Shown piece by piece: positions 44,321 through 53,246 of a stretch of DNA of 64,000 bases. The notes beneath the pieces are model-generated. The model was not told where the DNA came from and made no database searches. It saw nothing but the letters and a program-made list of their open reading frames with translations. The position numbers and the translations under genes were made by a program. Location: positions 217,620-281,619 of the forward strand of contig NZ_CYGX02000019.1 in the NCBI RefSeq assembly GCF_900019265.1. Reading direction: 5' to 3'. This stretch comes from Paraburkholderia ribeironis (lineage in GTDB: Bacteria > Pseudomonadota > Gammaproteobacteria > Burkholderiales > Burkholderiaceae). Numbering within the stretch: position 1 is the first letter of the stretch; each line of letters opens with the position of its first letter.

Positions 44321-45327
44321 TGCCCTCGAATGAATTTGTCCACGGCCTTGTTGTGATCGCCGAGGGTGTCAGAAAAGATGCTGCTGCCGTCGCCGCGCGA
44401 GACGAAATAGAGCGCCGTGCTTTGCGCCGGGTTCAGCGCCGCCTGCAGCGACGCGACGCCGGGCAGCGAGATGGGCGTGGGCGGCAGCCCCATCCGGGTG
44501 TAGGTATTGTAGGGAGTGTCGGTCTGCAAATCTTTCTTGCGGATGTGACCGGTATAGCTCTCGCCCATCCCGTAGATCACCGTGGGGTCGGTCTGCAACG
44601 GCATGCCCGCGCGCAGACGGTTGGCGAACACCGCCGCCACCATCGGCCGGTCCGACGGCTTGCCGGTTTCCTTTTCGATGATCGACGCCATCGTCAACGC
44701 GTCGTACGGCGTCTTGTACGGCAGGTCCGGCGCCCGCGCGAGCCATGCCTCGTCGAGGCGCACGCGCATCATCCGGTACGCGCGGCGGTACACGTCGAGG
44801 TCGCTGGTGTTCTTGTCGAACAGATAGGTGTCGGGGAAAAACAGCCCTTCGCCATTGCCGATCGACGCCTCGGGCGCGCCGATCGCGGTCATCAGGTCGG
44901 TGTCGCTCATGCCGAGCGTGTCGTGCCTGAGCGCCGGATTCGCATCCAGCTCCGCGCGCATGCGCCTGAAGGTCCAGCCTTCGATGATGGTCGCCACGTA
45001 TTCGTTGACGTCGCCGCGGGCGATTTTCTGCAGCACCTCGTACGGCGTGATGCCGGACTTGAACTCGTAGTTGCCCGACTTCAGATCGCTTTGCAGGCCG
45101 AGCAGCCGCGTCATGATGATGAACAGTTCGGGCTCGACCGGCACACCGCCGCGAACCAGCTGCAGCGTGACGCTGCGCAGACTGCTGTGCGGTTTGACGG
45201 TGACGTCGAGTTGCGCCGGGCTCAGCTCGAGCGGGCTCACGGCCCAACGATATCCAGCGGCAATTGCAGCGGCGGCCAGCACAACGACGATTGAGCCGGC
45301 GACGAAACATTTCTTCAGAAGGGACAT
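44317..45327 (-). CDS. mltG: Endolytic murein transglycosylase MltG
   Basis: This 336-residue inner-membrane protein cleaves nascent peptidoglycan glycan strands in the periplasm. One membrane span lies near residues 8-25 ([20 protein letters not shown]). A LysM-like and YceG catalytic region follows. It includes [48 protein letters not shown] with the catalytic Glu, and [16 protein letters not shown] chose the ATG at 45327; a candidate promoter lies just upstream, so the ATG at 45354 would not be transcribed. It is coupled to tmk and divergent from ygfZ. Confidence 0.93.
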   Translation of the reverse strand: MSLLKKCFVAGSIVVVLAAAAIAAGYRWAVSPLELSPAQLDVTVKPHSSLRSVTLQLVRGGVPVEPELFIIMTRLLGLQSDLKSGNYEFKSGITPYEVLQKIARGDVNEYVATIIEGWTFRRMRAELDANPALRHDTLGMSDTDLMTAIGAPEASIGNGEGLFFPDTYLFDKNTSDLDVYRRAYRMMRVRLDEAWLARAPDLPYKTPYDALTMASIIEKETGKPSDRPMVAAVFANRLRAGMPLQTDPTVIYGMGESYTGHIRKKDLQTDTPYNTYTRMGLPPTPISLPGVASLQAALNPAQSTALYFVSRGDGSSIFSDTLGDHNKAVDKFIRGQ

Positions 45328-45354
45328 GCGAAACGTGGCAGGGTTGGACTGCAT

Positions 45355-45383
45355 ATAATACTTGTTTGCCTTAGCCAAAGTCA
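45355..45383 (-). promoter_or_regulatory. Candidate promoter of mltG-tmk
   Basis: Reading leftward, TGACTT (45383-45378) and TATTAT (45360-45355) are 17 bases apart. They lie in the 78-base gap between the mltG and ygfZ starts. Expected initiation near 45348 supports the mltG start at 45327. Confidence 0.35.
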
Positions 45384-45405
45384 GAATTGACTGTTCCGGG
45401 AATCC

Positions 45406-46491
45406 ATGACCACACCGCTCGCTACCGCTTCCGGCATCGCTTCGAGTCCTGCTGCAGCCGCCGCATCCGGCCCGGCGGCCGCCACGGCAGCCGCACTCCC
45501 GGTGCTGCCGCGGCCGTCGGCCGATGAATTCGACGCCGTACTCCAGCACGGCGCCTACATGCCGCTCACGCAGTTCGGCGTGATCGACGCCACCGGCGAC
45601 GACGCGGCGAGCTTCCTGCACAGCCAGCTGACCAACGACACCCAGCACCTCGATGCCGCCAATGCGCGTCTGGCTGGCTACTGTTCGGCCAAGGGGCGTC
45701 TGCTGGCGTCGTTCCTGACATGGCGCAGCGGCGACACGATTCGCCTGCTGGTGTCGAAAGACGTGCAGGCCGCGGTGCAAAAGCGCCTGTCGATGTTCAT
45801 TCTGCGCGCCAAGGCCAGGCTCGTCGACGCGAGCGATGAGCTGGCGGTGGTCGGCCTCGCTGGCGACGTACGCCGCCCGCTGTCGGCCGTGTTCGACGCG
45901 CTGCCCGACGGCGTGCATGTGCAGGTGGACGGCGCTGCGGGCACGCTGATTCACGTGCCGGATGCGCTCGAGCGCCTGCGCTATCTGTGGATCGGACCGA
46001 AAGCGCAGGTCGAGGCGCTGCTGCCCTCGCTCGACGCCAAGCTCAAACGCGTGTCGCCGGCGGTATGGGACTGGCTCGACATCCGCGCCGGCGAGCCGCG
46101 CATCACGCAGCCGGTGGTCGAGCAATTCGTGCCGCAAATGGTCAACTTCGATGTGCTCGGCGCGGTGAATTTCCGCAAGGGCTGCTATCCGGGTCAGGAG
46201 GTGGTCGCGCGCAGCCAGTATCGCGGCACGATCAAGCGGCGTACCTCGCTCGCCAACGTGGCCGGCGAGCTGCAAACGGTGCGGCCCGGCATGGAACTGT
46301 TCCATTCGGACGATCCCGGCCAGCCGTGCGGGATGATCGTGAACGCAGCGTCCGCGCCACACGGCGGGGTCGATTTGCTGGTCGAGCTCAAGCTCGCGGC
46401 GCTCGAAGGCGGCTCGGTGCATCTGGGCGCGGCCGATGGCCCGACGCTGCAGTTCCTCGCGCTGCCCTACGGCTTGCCGACCGAGGGTTGA
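45406..46491 (+). CDS. ygfZ: YgfZ/GcvT-family folate-binding protein
   Basis: This 361-residue protein is a YgfZ-type tetrahydrofolate-binding protein that assists iron-sulfur cluster enzymes. The hallmark KGCYPGQEVVAR is near residue 262, and LHSQLTNDT with SAKGRLLASF forms the N-terminal signature. A 40-residue Ala/Pro/Ser-rich extension precedes the domain. GGGAA lies before the ATG. It is divergent from mltG with only 78 bases between. A good terminator follows the stop. Confidence 0.92.
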   Translation: MTTPLATASGIASSPAAAAASGPAAATAAALPVLPRPSADEFDAVLQHGAYMPLTQFGVIDATGDDAASFLHSQLTNDTQHLDAANARLAGYCSAKGRLLASFLTWRSGDTIRLLVSKDVQAAVQKRLSMFILRAKARLVDASDELAVVGLAGDVRRPLSAVFDALPDGVHVQVDGAAGTLIHVPDALERLRYLWIGPKAQVEALLPSLDAKLKRVSPAVWDWLDIRAGEPRITQPVVEQFVPQMVNFDVLGAVNFRKGCYPGQEVVARSQYRGTIKRRTSLANVAGELQTVRPGMELFHSDDPGQPCGMIVNAASAPHGGVDLLVELKLAALEGGSVHLGAADGPTLQFLALPYGLPTEG

Positions 46492-46509
46492 GCGCCTTGC
46501 GCGGTATGA

Positions 46510-46537
46510 AGCGGCGCAGCCAGGGCGCCGCTTTTTG
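46510..46537 (+). terminator. Rho-independent terminator of ygfZ
   Basis: AGCGGCGC (46510-46517) pairs with GCGCCGCT (46525-46532) over a seven-base loop and is followed by TTTTG. It lies 19 bases after the ygfZ stop. Confidence 0.82.
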
Positions 46538-46580
46538 CTGGCCACTTTGCTGGCCACTTTGCTGGCCACTCTGTTGGCCA
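46535..46580. repeat. 12-base tandem repeat between ygfZ and the NRDE gene
   Basis: Three exact copies of TTGCTGGCCACT (46535, 46547, 46559) and a partial fourth to 46580. It begins in the T-run of the ygfZ terminator. Confidence 0.85.
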
Positions 46581-46618
46581 ATTCGACGCCACCGTCCCTC
46601 ACCGGGAGACGCCCCCCG

Positions 46619-47470
46619 ATGTGCCTGATCGTTTTCGACTGGCGACCCGACGCGGTCGACGGCCCGCTTTTCACGCTCGCCGCGAACCGCGACGAATTCT
46701 TTCGCCGTACCGCCGAACCGATCAACTGGTGGCATGACGCGCCGACCGTGCTGGCCGGCCGCGATCTGGTGGGCGGCGGCACGTGGCTCGGCATGTCGCG
46801 CGATGGCCGCTTCGCCGCGCTGACCAACTACCGCGCGCCGCACGAAATGCGTGCCGATGCGCCGACCCGCGGCACGCTCGTCAGCGACTGGCTGAGCAAT
46901 AGCGCGCGTGACTCGACAGGTAATCCGCACGACACCCCGCTCGCGTACCTGCAACAGGTCGCGCGGACTGGCGAGATCTATAACGGTTTCAATCTGCTGG
47001 TGGGCGACTGGACGCGCCGCGAACTCGCCTGGTATTGCAACCGCTCGGAGCGCGCGCCCGAGTTGCTGGCGCCCGGCACGCACGGCATCTCGAACGCCGT
47101 GCTCGATACCGCGTGGCCGAAGCTGGTGAGAAAGCGCGCCGAGCTGCACACCCTGCTCGCACGCGACGCGATGCCGCCGCTTGAACGCCTGATCGATCTG
47201 CTGCGCGATCCGCGGCTCGCACGCGACGACGAATTGCCTGCCACCGGCATTCCGCTCGAACGCGAACGGGTGTTGTCGGCGGCGTTCATCGAATCGCCGG
47301 ACCATGGCTATGGCACGCGCGGCACGACCGCCTTGCGTGTGCTCGTGCATGGCGATGTGATCGGCGTGGCTGTCGCCGAGCGCAGCGACGACAACGGCTC
47401 GCATCGGATCGTGCGGCCCGGCGACTTCGAGCGCAGCTTCGCGTTCAACGTCGAACGCGAGATCGCGTGA
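46619..47470 (+). CDS. NRDE/TANGO2 family protein
   Basis: This 283-residue cytoplasmic protein begins MCLIVFDWRPDAVDGP. Soon after it carries AANRDEFFRRTAEP, the signature that gives the NRDE (TANGO2-like) family its name. Further conserved parts are LAGRDLVGGGTWLGMSRDGR and NGFNLLVGDW. Cys2 after the initiator Met is typical and could act as an N-terminal nucleophile, which is inference only. I chose the ATG at 46619 behind GGGAGA. Its stop leads into a degenerate repeat region. The biological role of the family in bacteria is poorly defined; haem handling has been proposed for relatives. Confidence 0.9.
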   Translation: MCLIVFDWRPDAVDGPLFTLAANRDEFFRRTAEPINWWHDAPTVLAGRDLVGGGTWLGMSRDGRFAALTNYRAPHEMRADAPTRGTLVSDWLSNSARDSTGNPHDTPLAYLQQVARTGEIYNGFNLLVGDWTRRELAWYCNRSERAPELLAPGTHGISNAVLDTAWPKLVRKRAELHTLLARDAMPPLERLIDLLRDPRLARDDELPATGIPLERERVLSAAFIESPDHGYGTRGTTALRVLVHGDVIGVAVAERSDDNGSHRIVRPGDFERSFAFNVEREIA

Positions 47471-47493
47471 GGCGTGTGACGCGTGTGATGAGC

Positions 47494-47628
47494 GTGACCC
47501 GTGTGTTCGCGTGACCCGTGTGTCCGCATGACGCGTGTGTCCGCATGACGCGTGTGTTCGCGTGACGCGTGTGTCCGCGTGACCCGTGTGTTCGCATGAC
47601 GCGCCTGTCCGCGTGACGCGCGTGTTGG
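47494..47628. repeat. 17-base tandem repeat array
   Basis: Seven 17-base units of the form GTGACSCGTGTGTYCGC begin at 47494 and repeat exactly every 17 bases to 47612. An eighth, degenerate unit follows, and looser related units run back to about 47470, the stop of the NRDE gene. It lies between two convergent genes. Confidence 0.88.
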
Positions 47629-47704
47629 TCCGCTGCCGGTCGGCAGCCCGGCAGCGTGGCTGGCAGCCCGGCCGACCATCAGCCCCGCGCTTTGCCAGCC
47701 ACCC

Positions 47705-48664
47705 TCACTCGACCCCGAATGCCGCGCGCAACGCCGCCGCGGCATCCGCATGTGCGTTTGCGACTTCGGGCACGAAGCCGCCCATCTTGAAGAACTCGTG
47801 GATCATCCCCCGATAGCGCGTGAGCGTAACCGGGTTGCCCGCTGCATGCAGCTTGGCCGCATACGCATCGCCTTCGTCGCTCAATGGATCGTACTCGGCG
47901 GTCGCAATCCATGCCGGCGCCACGCCGCTGAAGTCAGGCGCGCCGCGCTCACCGTCGAGCGGCGCGAAACGCCAGTCGTCGCGATCCGCGTGGTCGCGCA
48001 CGTACTGCTCGAAGAACCACTGAATCGTGTCGCCCGACAGCAGGAAGCCATCGGCGAGCCGCGAGTGCGAATCGGTTTGCTGATGGCCGGTCGTGCCCGG
48101 ATAAATCAGCAATTGCAGTGCAAGTCCGATGCCGGCGTCGCGTGCGAGCACGGCGCACACCGTCGCGAGCGTACCGCCCGCGCTATCGCCGCCGACCGCG
48201 AGCCGGCCCGCGTCGACGCCGTATGCCGCCGCGTTCGCGTGCAGCCAGCGCAAGGCGTCGAACGCGTCGTCCACCGCAGTGGGGAATTTGTATTCCGGCG
48301 CGAGCCGGTAGTCGACCGAAAGCACCGTGCATCGGCCGTCTCGCGCGAGCATCCGGCACAGCGCGTCGTGGGTATCGACGCTGCCGACCGTGAAACCGCC
48401 GCCGTGGTAGTACAGCAGCGCCGGCATCGGCTCGGCCCAGCTCGGCTCGGTCGCCTGGTACAGGCGCACGCGAATCGTCGCGCCGTCGCGCGTCGGGATG
48501 CGCAGATCTTCGAGTGTGAACATCGGCGCGTCCGGGATCTCGAGGATCGGCGCGCTTTTTTCGTACGAGGCGCGCGCCTGTTGCGCGCTCATCTGGTGGT
48601 AGTGCGGGCGTTTGGCCCGCGCGATCATGTCGAGCACCAGCTCGATCTTCGGATTCAGCGGCAT
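47705..48664 (-). CDS. HSL-type alpha/beta hydrolase (esterase)
   Basis: This 319-residue esterase of the hormone-sensitive-lipase-like group has the oxyanion motif YYHGGGFTVG. The nucleophile elbow GGDSAGGTLA follows. Asp in AEYDPLSDEGD and His in GMIHEFF complete the triad. Family members hydrolyse short-chain esters. The start at 48664 has no obvious ribosome site, but domain length is complete. It shares the strand with the SDR gene 104 bases upstream. The substrate is unknown. It could be part of the neighbouring lipid-related set. Confidence 0.9.
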   Translation of the reverse strand: MPLNPKIELVLDMIARAKRPHYHQMSAQQARASYEKSAPILEIPDAPMFTLEDLRIPTRDGATIRVRLYQATEPSWAEPMPALLYYHGGGFTVGSVDTHDALCRMLARDGRCTVLSVDYRLAPEYKFPTAVDDAFDALRWLHANAAAYGVDAGRLAVGGDSAGGTLATVCAVLARDAGIGLALQLLIYPGTTGHQQTDSHSRLADGFLLSGDTIQWFFEQYVRDHADRDDWRFAPLDGERGAPDFSGVAPAWIATAEYDPLSDEGDAYAAKLHAAGNPVTLTRYRGMIHEFFKMGGFVPEVANAHADAAAALRAAFGVE

Positions 48665-48768
48665 GGTGCGCGTGGTGCATTGGATGGCGCCGGCGCGCCA
48701 AAAGTGGTCAGGAAGCCAGCGCGCGGCGAGTCGTGCGTACGCGGCGCGGTGATGAGTGCGATGCCTGT

Positions 48769-49671
48769 CTAGTCCGCGTGCTTCACTTCGGGCTTCAGCG
48801 ACATCGGATCGGTGGGATCGCGCAATTGCTCGATGTCCTCGTGACGCAGCCTGACCGTCGCCATGATGCCCGGATGCGTGATGATGTAGAAACGCCGCGC
48901 GGCGATCGCTTCGAAGGTGATGTCGGCGACGTCGGCGGCACTCAGCTTGCCCGAGCGCACCGCGCGCTGCAACTGCTTGCCGGCGGCGATCTGCGAGCGG
49001 GTCGGCCCGCTGGCATTGCGCAACGGCTCGGGCCGCGTGCGTTCCGCATCGGCGATGCCGGTCGGCACGAAGGCCGGGCACAGCAGCGAACAGCCCACGT
49101 GCCCGAGCGCCGCTGGCGCGTTGTCTGCCTGCCCTGCCTGCGCCAGTTGCAGATCGTGATAGAGCGTCTCGGTCAACGACACCACCGCGTGTTTCGAAGC
49201 GTTGTAGATGCCCATCGCGGGCGGCGACAGCAGGCCCGCGACCGACGCCGTGTTGACGATATGCGCGGGCTCGTTCTGCGCGAGCATGATCGGCGTGAAT
49301 ACGCGCACGCCATGCGCGACGCCCATCACGTTGACGCCGAACACCCACGCCCAGTCGTTCGCCGAGCTTTCCCACAGGAAGCCGCCCGAGCCCACGCCCG
49401 CGTTGTTGAACAGCAGATGCACCTTGCCGAACGCGGCGAGCGCCGCTTGCGCGAGCGCTTCGACCTGGGCAGGGTTCGACACGTCGGTCGGCACGCCGAT
49501 CGCTTCGGCGCCGCCGTCGCGCAACGTGTCGACGGTTTGCGCAAGCGCACCGGGATTTACGTCGGCCAGCACGAGCTTCATGCCGAGCGACGCGCCCTTT
49601 CGCGCAAACGCCTGGCCAAAGCCGCTGGCCGCGCCCGTGATCACGGCGACCTTGCCTGCGAATTCGAACAT
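48769..49671 (-). CDS. Short-chain dehydrogenase/reductase
   Basis: This 300-residue oxidoreductase of the classical SDR type has the NAD(P)-binding TGAASGFGQAF at residues 12-22, NNAGVGSGG near residue 90 and the catalytic Tyr-Lys pair in YNASK with Ser in NTASVAG. After the core it has an extension (residues about 190-300) containing ITHPGIMATVRLRHED. I chose the ATG at 49671, immediately behind the purine-rich GGAGGGAGAGG; its spacing is short. It is between the esterase and the NADP-dependent oxidoreductase on the same strand. The substrate cannot be predicted. Confidence 0.9.
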   Translation of the reverse strand: MFEFAGKVAVITGAASGFGQAFARKGASLGMKLVLADVNPGALAQTVDTLRDGGAEAIGVPTDVSNPAQVEALAQAALAAFGKVHLLFNNAGVGSGGFLWESSANDWAWVFGVNVMGVAHGVRVFTPIMLAQNEPAHIVNTASVAGLLSPPAMGIYNASKHAVVSLTETLYHDLQLAQAGQADNAPAALGHVGCSLLCPAFVPTGIADAERTRPEPLRNASGPTRSQIAAGKQLQRAVRSGKLSAADVADITFEAIAARRFYIITHPGIMATVRLRHEDIEQLRDPTDPMSLKPEVKHAD

Positions 49672-49747
49672 CCTCTCCCTCCTGGGTTGAACAGCGTGGT
49701 CTTGCATGCAGCGCCCGCTTCTGCGGGCGTGGCCGCGTTCAGATCAT

Positions 49748-50746
49748 TCAGATCAGCTTGACGAGCTGCTTGCCGAAGTTCTTGCCCTTCAGCAGGCCGA
49801 TGAACGCTTCGGGCGCCGCATCGAGCCCTTGCGCGATGGTCTCGCGATAGTGCAGCTTCTTTTGCGCGACCAGCGTGCCCAGTTGCCTGAGCGCTTCCGG
49901 CCACACCTCCATGTGCTCGCTGACGATGAAGCCTTGCACCAGCAGCCGCTGCGTGAGCATCAAGGATGGTTGCCTGAGCGGCACCGGCTGGCCGTCGTAG
50001 CCCGCGATGAACCCGCACAGCGCGATGCGCCCGAACGGGTTCATGCGCGCGAGCGTCGCGTCGAGCCCCTCGCCGCCGACGTTCTCGAAGCAGCCGTCCA
50101 CGCCATTCGGCGTCGCGGCCTTGAGGTCCTGATACAGGTTGCCGGCCTTGTAATCGACACAGGCGTCGAAGCCGAGCGTCTCGAGCACGTAGCGGCACTT
50201 GTCCGCGCCGCCCGCGATGCCGACTGCGCGTGCGCCGGCCAGCTTCGCCAGTTGACCGACCACGCTGCCCACCGCCCCGCTCGCCGCGCTGACCACTACC
50301 GTCTCGCCCGCTTTGGGCGCGATGATCCGGTTCAGCCCGTACCACGCGGTCACGCCCGGCATGCCAACCGGGCCGAGATAGGCCGACAGCGGCACATGCG
50401 TGTCGTCGACTTTCTGTACGCCGGCTCCGTTCGACGTGCCGTACTCCTGCCAGCCAAAGATCGCGACGACCTTGTCGCCGACCGCGAACTTCGGATTCTT
50501 CGACTCGATCACTTCACCGACCGTGCCGCCGATCATCACTTCGTTCAACGGCTGCGGCGCCGCATACGACTTGCTGTCGTTCATGCGTCCGCGCATGTAC
50601 GGATCGAGCGACAGGAAGTGATTGCGCACGCGCAGTTCTCCATCGGCAAGCGGGGCGAGCGGCGTTTCGACGAGCTTGAAATTGTCCGGCGTGACGGCGC
50701 CTTGCGGGCGCGAAGCCAGCACGAGCTGACGATTGATCTGGGACAT
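49748..50746 (-). CDS. NADP-dependent oxidoreductase, CurA/MDR type
   Basis: This 332-residue protein is a medium-chain dehydrogenase/reductase without zinc sites. It begins MSQINRQLVLASRPQGAVTPDNF, has DPYMRGRMND and the cofactor motif SAASGAVGSVVGQLAK near residue 155, and ends LLKGKNFGKQLVKL. Relatives reduce alpha,beta-unsaturated carbonyls (curcumin reductase, prostaglandin or alkenal reductases). AAGGAG precedes the ATG. It is followed by the SDR gene after 76 bases, with a GC-rich hairpin at 49712-49729 between them that lacks a T-run. Confidence 0.92.
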   Translation of the reverse strand: MSQINRQLVLASRPQGAVTPDNFKLVETPLAPLADGELRVRNHFLSLDPYMRGRMNDSKSYAAPQPLNEVMIGGTVGEVIESKNPKFAVGDKVVAIFGWQEYGTSNGAGVQKVDDTHVPLSAYLGPVGMPGVTAWYGLNRIIAPKAGETVVVSAASGAVGSVVGQLAKLAGARAVGIAGGADKCRYVLETLGFDACVDYKAGNLYQDLKAATPNGVDGCFENVGGEGLDATLARMNPFGRIALCGFIAGYDGQPVPLRQPSLMLTQRLLVQGFIVSEHMEVWPEALRQLGTLVAQKKLHYRETIAQGLDAAPEAFIGLLKGKNFGKQLVKLI

Positions 50747-50901
50747 GACGGTCGTCTCCTTGAGTTACCGATCGGGTCGGCGAATGCCTTGAATGGCGTG
50801 CACGAGTTAGACAACGTGCGTGAGTCGCATCGCGTGCGCGAATGCAGGCACATGCGCCGGCACATGCCCGACTCGTTTCAGGCGCGCTCTCCCGCGGACC
50901 A

Positions 50902-51390
50902 TCAACCGTCGCTGGGGCCGGGCTTGGCCGACGGGTCGCTGCGCAAACGCTGCTGCGTCACGTCGCGGCCAACGGCGAGGCGCCGCATATATTTGAAGGT
51001 GCCGAGCGCCTTGGCGACGAAGTGACCTTCGCTGTCGCGGATCTCGCCTTCGCAATAGGCCAACGTGGTCGAGCGGTGCAACACGCGGCCCGTCGCGCGC
51101 AATTCGCCGCGGCCCGGTTGCATGAAATTGACCTTCATCTCGACCGTGACGACACCCACGCCGTCGCCGGCCAGACTGCGCGCGGCCATCGCCAGCGCGA
51201 CGTCGGCGAGGGTCATCGTGACGCCGCCGTGCGCGACGTCCCATGTGTTCATATGATCGGGCTGCAACGGCAGCGCGAGTTCGCTGACGCCGTCGGCGGC
51301 CGACAACAACTGTGCGCCGAGACGGTCGACGAACGGGCTCTCGGGCATCGATGAATGGCCCGCTTTGGATGAGGTAGATGGATCGGTCAT
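50902..51390 (-). CDS. PaaI-family thioesterase
   Basis: This 162-residue hotdog-fold thioesterase carries the family core WDVAHGGVTMTLADVALAMAA near residues 51-71, and VTVEMKVNFMQPGRGELRATGRVL after it. Relatives hydrolyse acyl- or aryl-CoA. The start is uncertain: I use the ATG at 51390 because the upstream extension to 51489 is Pro/Ser-rich, but neither start has a good ribosome site. The last 20 residues (SDPSAKPGPSDG) are disordered. It is on the same strand as the oxidoreductase-SDR-esterase run. Confidence 0.83.
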   Translation of the reverse strand: MTDPSTSSKAGHSSMPESPFVDRLGAQLLSAADGVSELALPLQPDHMNTWDVAHGGVTMTLADVALAMAARSLAGDGVGVVTVEMKVNFMQPGRGELRATGRVLHRSTTLAYCEGEIRDSEGHFVAKALGTFKYMRRLAVGRDVTQQRLRSDPSAKPGPSDG

Positions 51391-51565
51391 TGCGTAGGTG
51401 TCAGATTTCGGAGTCGACGGCGCGCCTGGCGCCTTCGGCAGGTTCGGCGGATTTAACGTCACACTGTGATGGATCTCGCGGCGGCTCATCCGGTTCGCTT
51501 CAAATCAAATCCAATCAATTCATTTCGTGAGCCCAGTGTCAGCCCGCAGCAGGAAATGATACCCG

Positions 51566-53068
51566 CTATCGCCTTGCCGCATGGGCCGCCATCCGACTCG
51601 CCAGGCGCCCGAGTCTGCGCACCGCTTCGTCGGCCAGATCCAGATCCGTGCTCGGACAGCTGAGTCGAATGAAGTGATCGAAACGCCCCGCGTTCGAGAA
51701 CACCGTACCCGGCATGATGCGAATGCCGTCAGCCAACGCGGCGTCGAAAAAAGCCGGCGACGACACCTCGCGCGGCAATTCGATCCAGAAAAACATCCCG
51801 CCGCGCGGCGGCGTGAACCGCGTGCCGTCGGGAAACGATGCCGCCACCGCCGCGGCCATCCGCTCGCGCTGCAGCCGCAAGTTTTCGCGCAAACGCCGCA
51901 AGTGGCGCTCGTACGCGCTCGTCTCCAGGAACCCGGCGAGCACGACTTGCGACAACTGCTCGTTGTGCCGCGACTGCGCGAACTTCAGCATGCCGATACG
52001 CGGATGCCACCGGCCGCCGTTGATCCAGCCCACGCGCATGCCAGGCGCCAGCGTCTTGTTGAACGAGGTGCAATGGATCACGCTGCCGTCGGTGTCCCAC
52101 GCTTTCAGCGAGCGGGGCGGCTGCGCGGCGTCGGCGAGTTCGCGGTATGGGTCGTCCTCGATCAGCGCGATGCCGGCGTGCGTGCACAGTTCGACGAGAC
52201 TCGCCTTGTGCGCGTCGGGCATCACGCTGCCGAGCGGGTTTTGCAGGTTCGGCACCACCACGACCGCCTTGATGTCGGGCTGCGTGTGCAGCGCGAATGC
52301 CAGCGCTTCGATGGAGAGCCCAGTGCTCGGGCTGGTGGGAATTTCCAGCGCGCGCAGACCGAGACTTTCGAGCGCCTGCAGCAAACCGAAAAAACACGGC
52401 GATTCGACCGCGACGGTGTCACCCGGCTGCGTCACTGCGCGCAATGCGAGGTTCACGGCTTCAATGCCGCCGTGCGTCATGATGATGTCCTCCGCGCCGA
52501 GCTGGATGCCGGCCTCGAGCGCACGCCGGGCGATGATCGTGCGCAATGCCGGATCACCCTGATCGTGGCCGCTGGCGGTCAGCAAGGTGGGCCGTCGGCG
52601 CAACGCGCGCAGCGCCGCTTTCTGCAACGCTTCGGTCGGATAGAGAGCGGGCGACGCGGTCGCGCCGCCGAGATTCAGCGCGTGCGGATGGCGCTGGAAT
52701 GTCGACACGATTGCCGAAATCGCCGAGTGAATGCCGACGAACTGTGCGGCGCGAGGCAACATCGCGAGATCGGGCTCGGCGGCGCACGGCAACCCGGCCG
52801 TCGGCGGCACGCGCACGAAATAGCCGGTGCGCGGCCGGGCGTCGATCAGCGCAGCGCGTTCCAGCTCGCGATAGCTCTCGGTTGCTGTTGCCAGGCTCAC
52901 GCCGTGGCGCTGCATGAACGCGCGCATCGACGGCATGCGGTCGCCCGGGCGCAGCACGCCGTTGCCGATCGCGCGGCGGTATTGATCGGCCAGTTGCCGG
53001 TAAAGCGGCTGGCGGTCGGACGGGTGGTCCGTCGAGGGATCTTGCGGGGTGGTGAGGGATTCGCTCAT
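51566..53068 (-). CDS. MocR-type GntR/aminotransferase transcriptional regulator
   Basis: This 500-residue protein fuses an N-terminal GntR winged-helix domain (about residues 18-90, with LYRQLADQYRRAIGNGVLRPGDRMPSMR) to a PLP-dependent aminotransferase-like domain. The PLP lysine is in SFNKTLAPGMRVGW, with VVPNLQNPLGSVM and EDDPYREL upstream. MocR proteins use PLP or an amino compound as effector. I chose the ATG at 53068; the longer upstream frame is unsupported. It diverges from the DUF2917 gene, and a perfect 11-base inverted repeat lies 58-94 bases upstream of its start, probably its own operator. The target pathway is not obvious. Confidence 0.92.
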   Translation of the reverse strand: MSESLTTPQDPSTDHPSDRQPLYRQLADQYRRAIGNGVLRPGDRMPSMRAFMQRHGVSLATATESYRELERAALIDARPRTGYFVRVPPTAGLPCAAEPDLAMLPRAAQFVGIHSAISAIVSTFQRHPHALNLGGATASPALYPTEALQKAALRALRRRPTLLTASGHDQGDPALRTIIARRALEAGIQLGAEDIIMTHGGIEAVNLALRAVTQPGDTVAVESPCFFGLLQALESLGLRALEIPTSPSTGLSIEALAFALHTQPDIKAVVVVPNLQNPLGSVMPDAHKASLVELCTHAGIALIEDDPYRELADAAQPPRSLKAWDTDGSVIHCTSFNKTLAPGMRVGWINGGRWHPRIGMLKFAQSRHNEQLSQVVLAGFLETSAYERHLRRLRENLRLQRERMAAAVAASFPDGTRFTPPRGGMFFWIELPREVSSPAFFDAALADGIRIMPGTVFSNAGRFDHFIRLSCPSTDLDLADEAVRRLGRLASRMAAHAARR

Positions 53069-53125
53069 GAGCCGATGGTGCGGACAGTTCGCGCGCTGCG
53101 ACAGATACACATCGGGGCAATTCGG

Positions 53126-53162
53126 ACCGATACAGCATCACGAAACATACCGCTGTATCGGT
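53126..53162. promoter_or_regulatory. Operator candidate for the MocR-type regulator
   Basis: ACCGATACAGC (53126-53136) and GCTGTATCGGT (53152-53162) are perfect inverted repeats separated by 15 bases. They sit in the shared upstream region of the regulator gene and the divergent DUF2917 gene. Confidence 0.65.
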
Positions 53163-53246
53163 TCAGATTGTCAATGGCTGCGGCTGTTTTCATTCGCACG
53201 GACTCCCTAAGCTGTTTGACACGAAAATGGTTCAAAGGAATCAGTC

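Noticed and set aside
47494..47628. A CRISPR array
   Set aside because: Units abut each other without unique spacers, so it is a simple tandem repeat.
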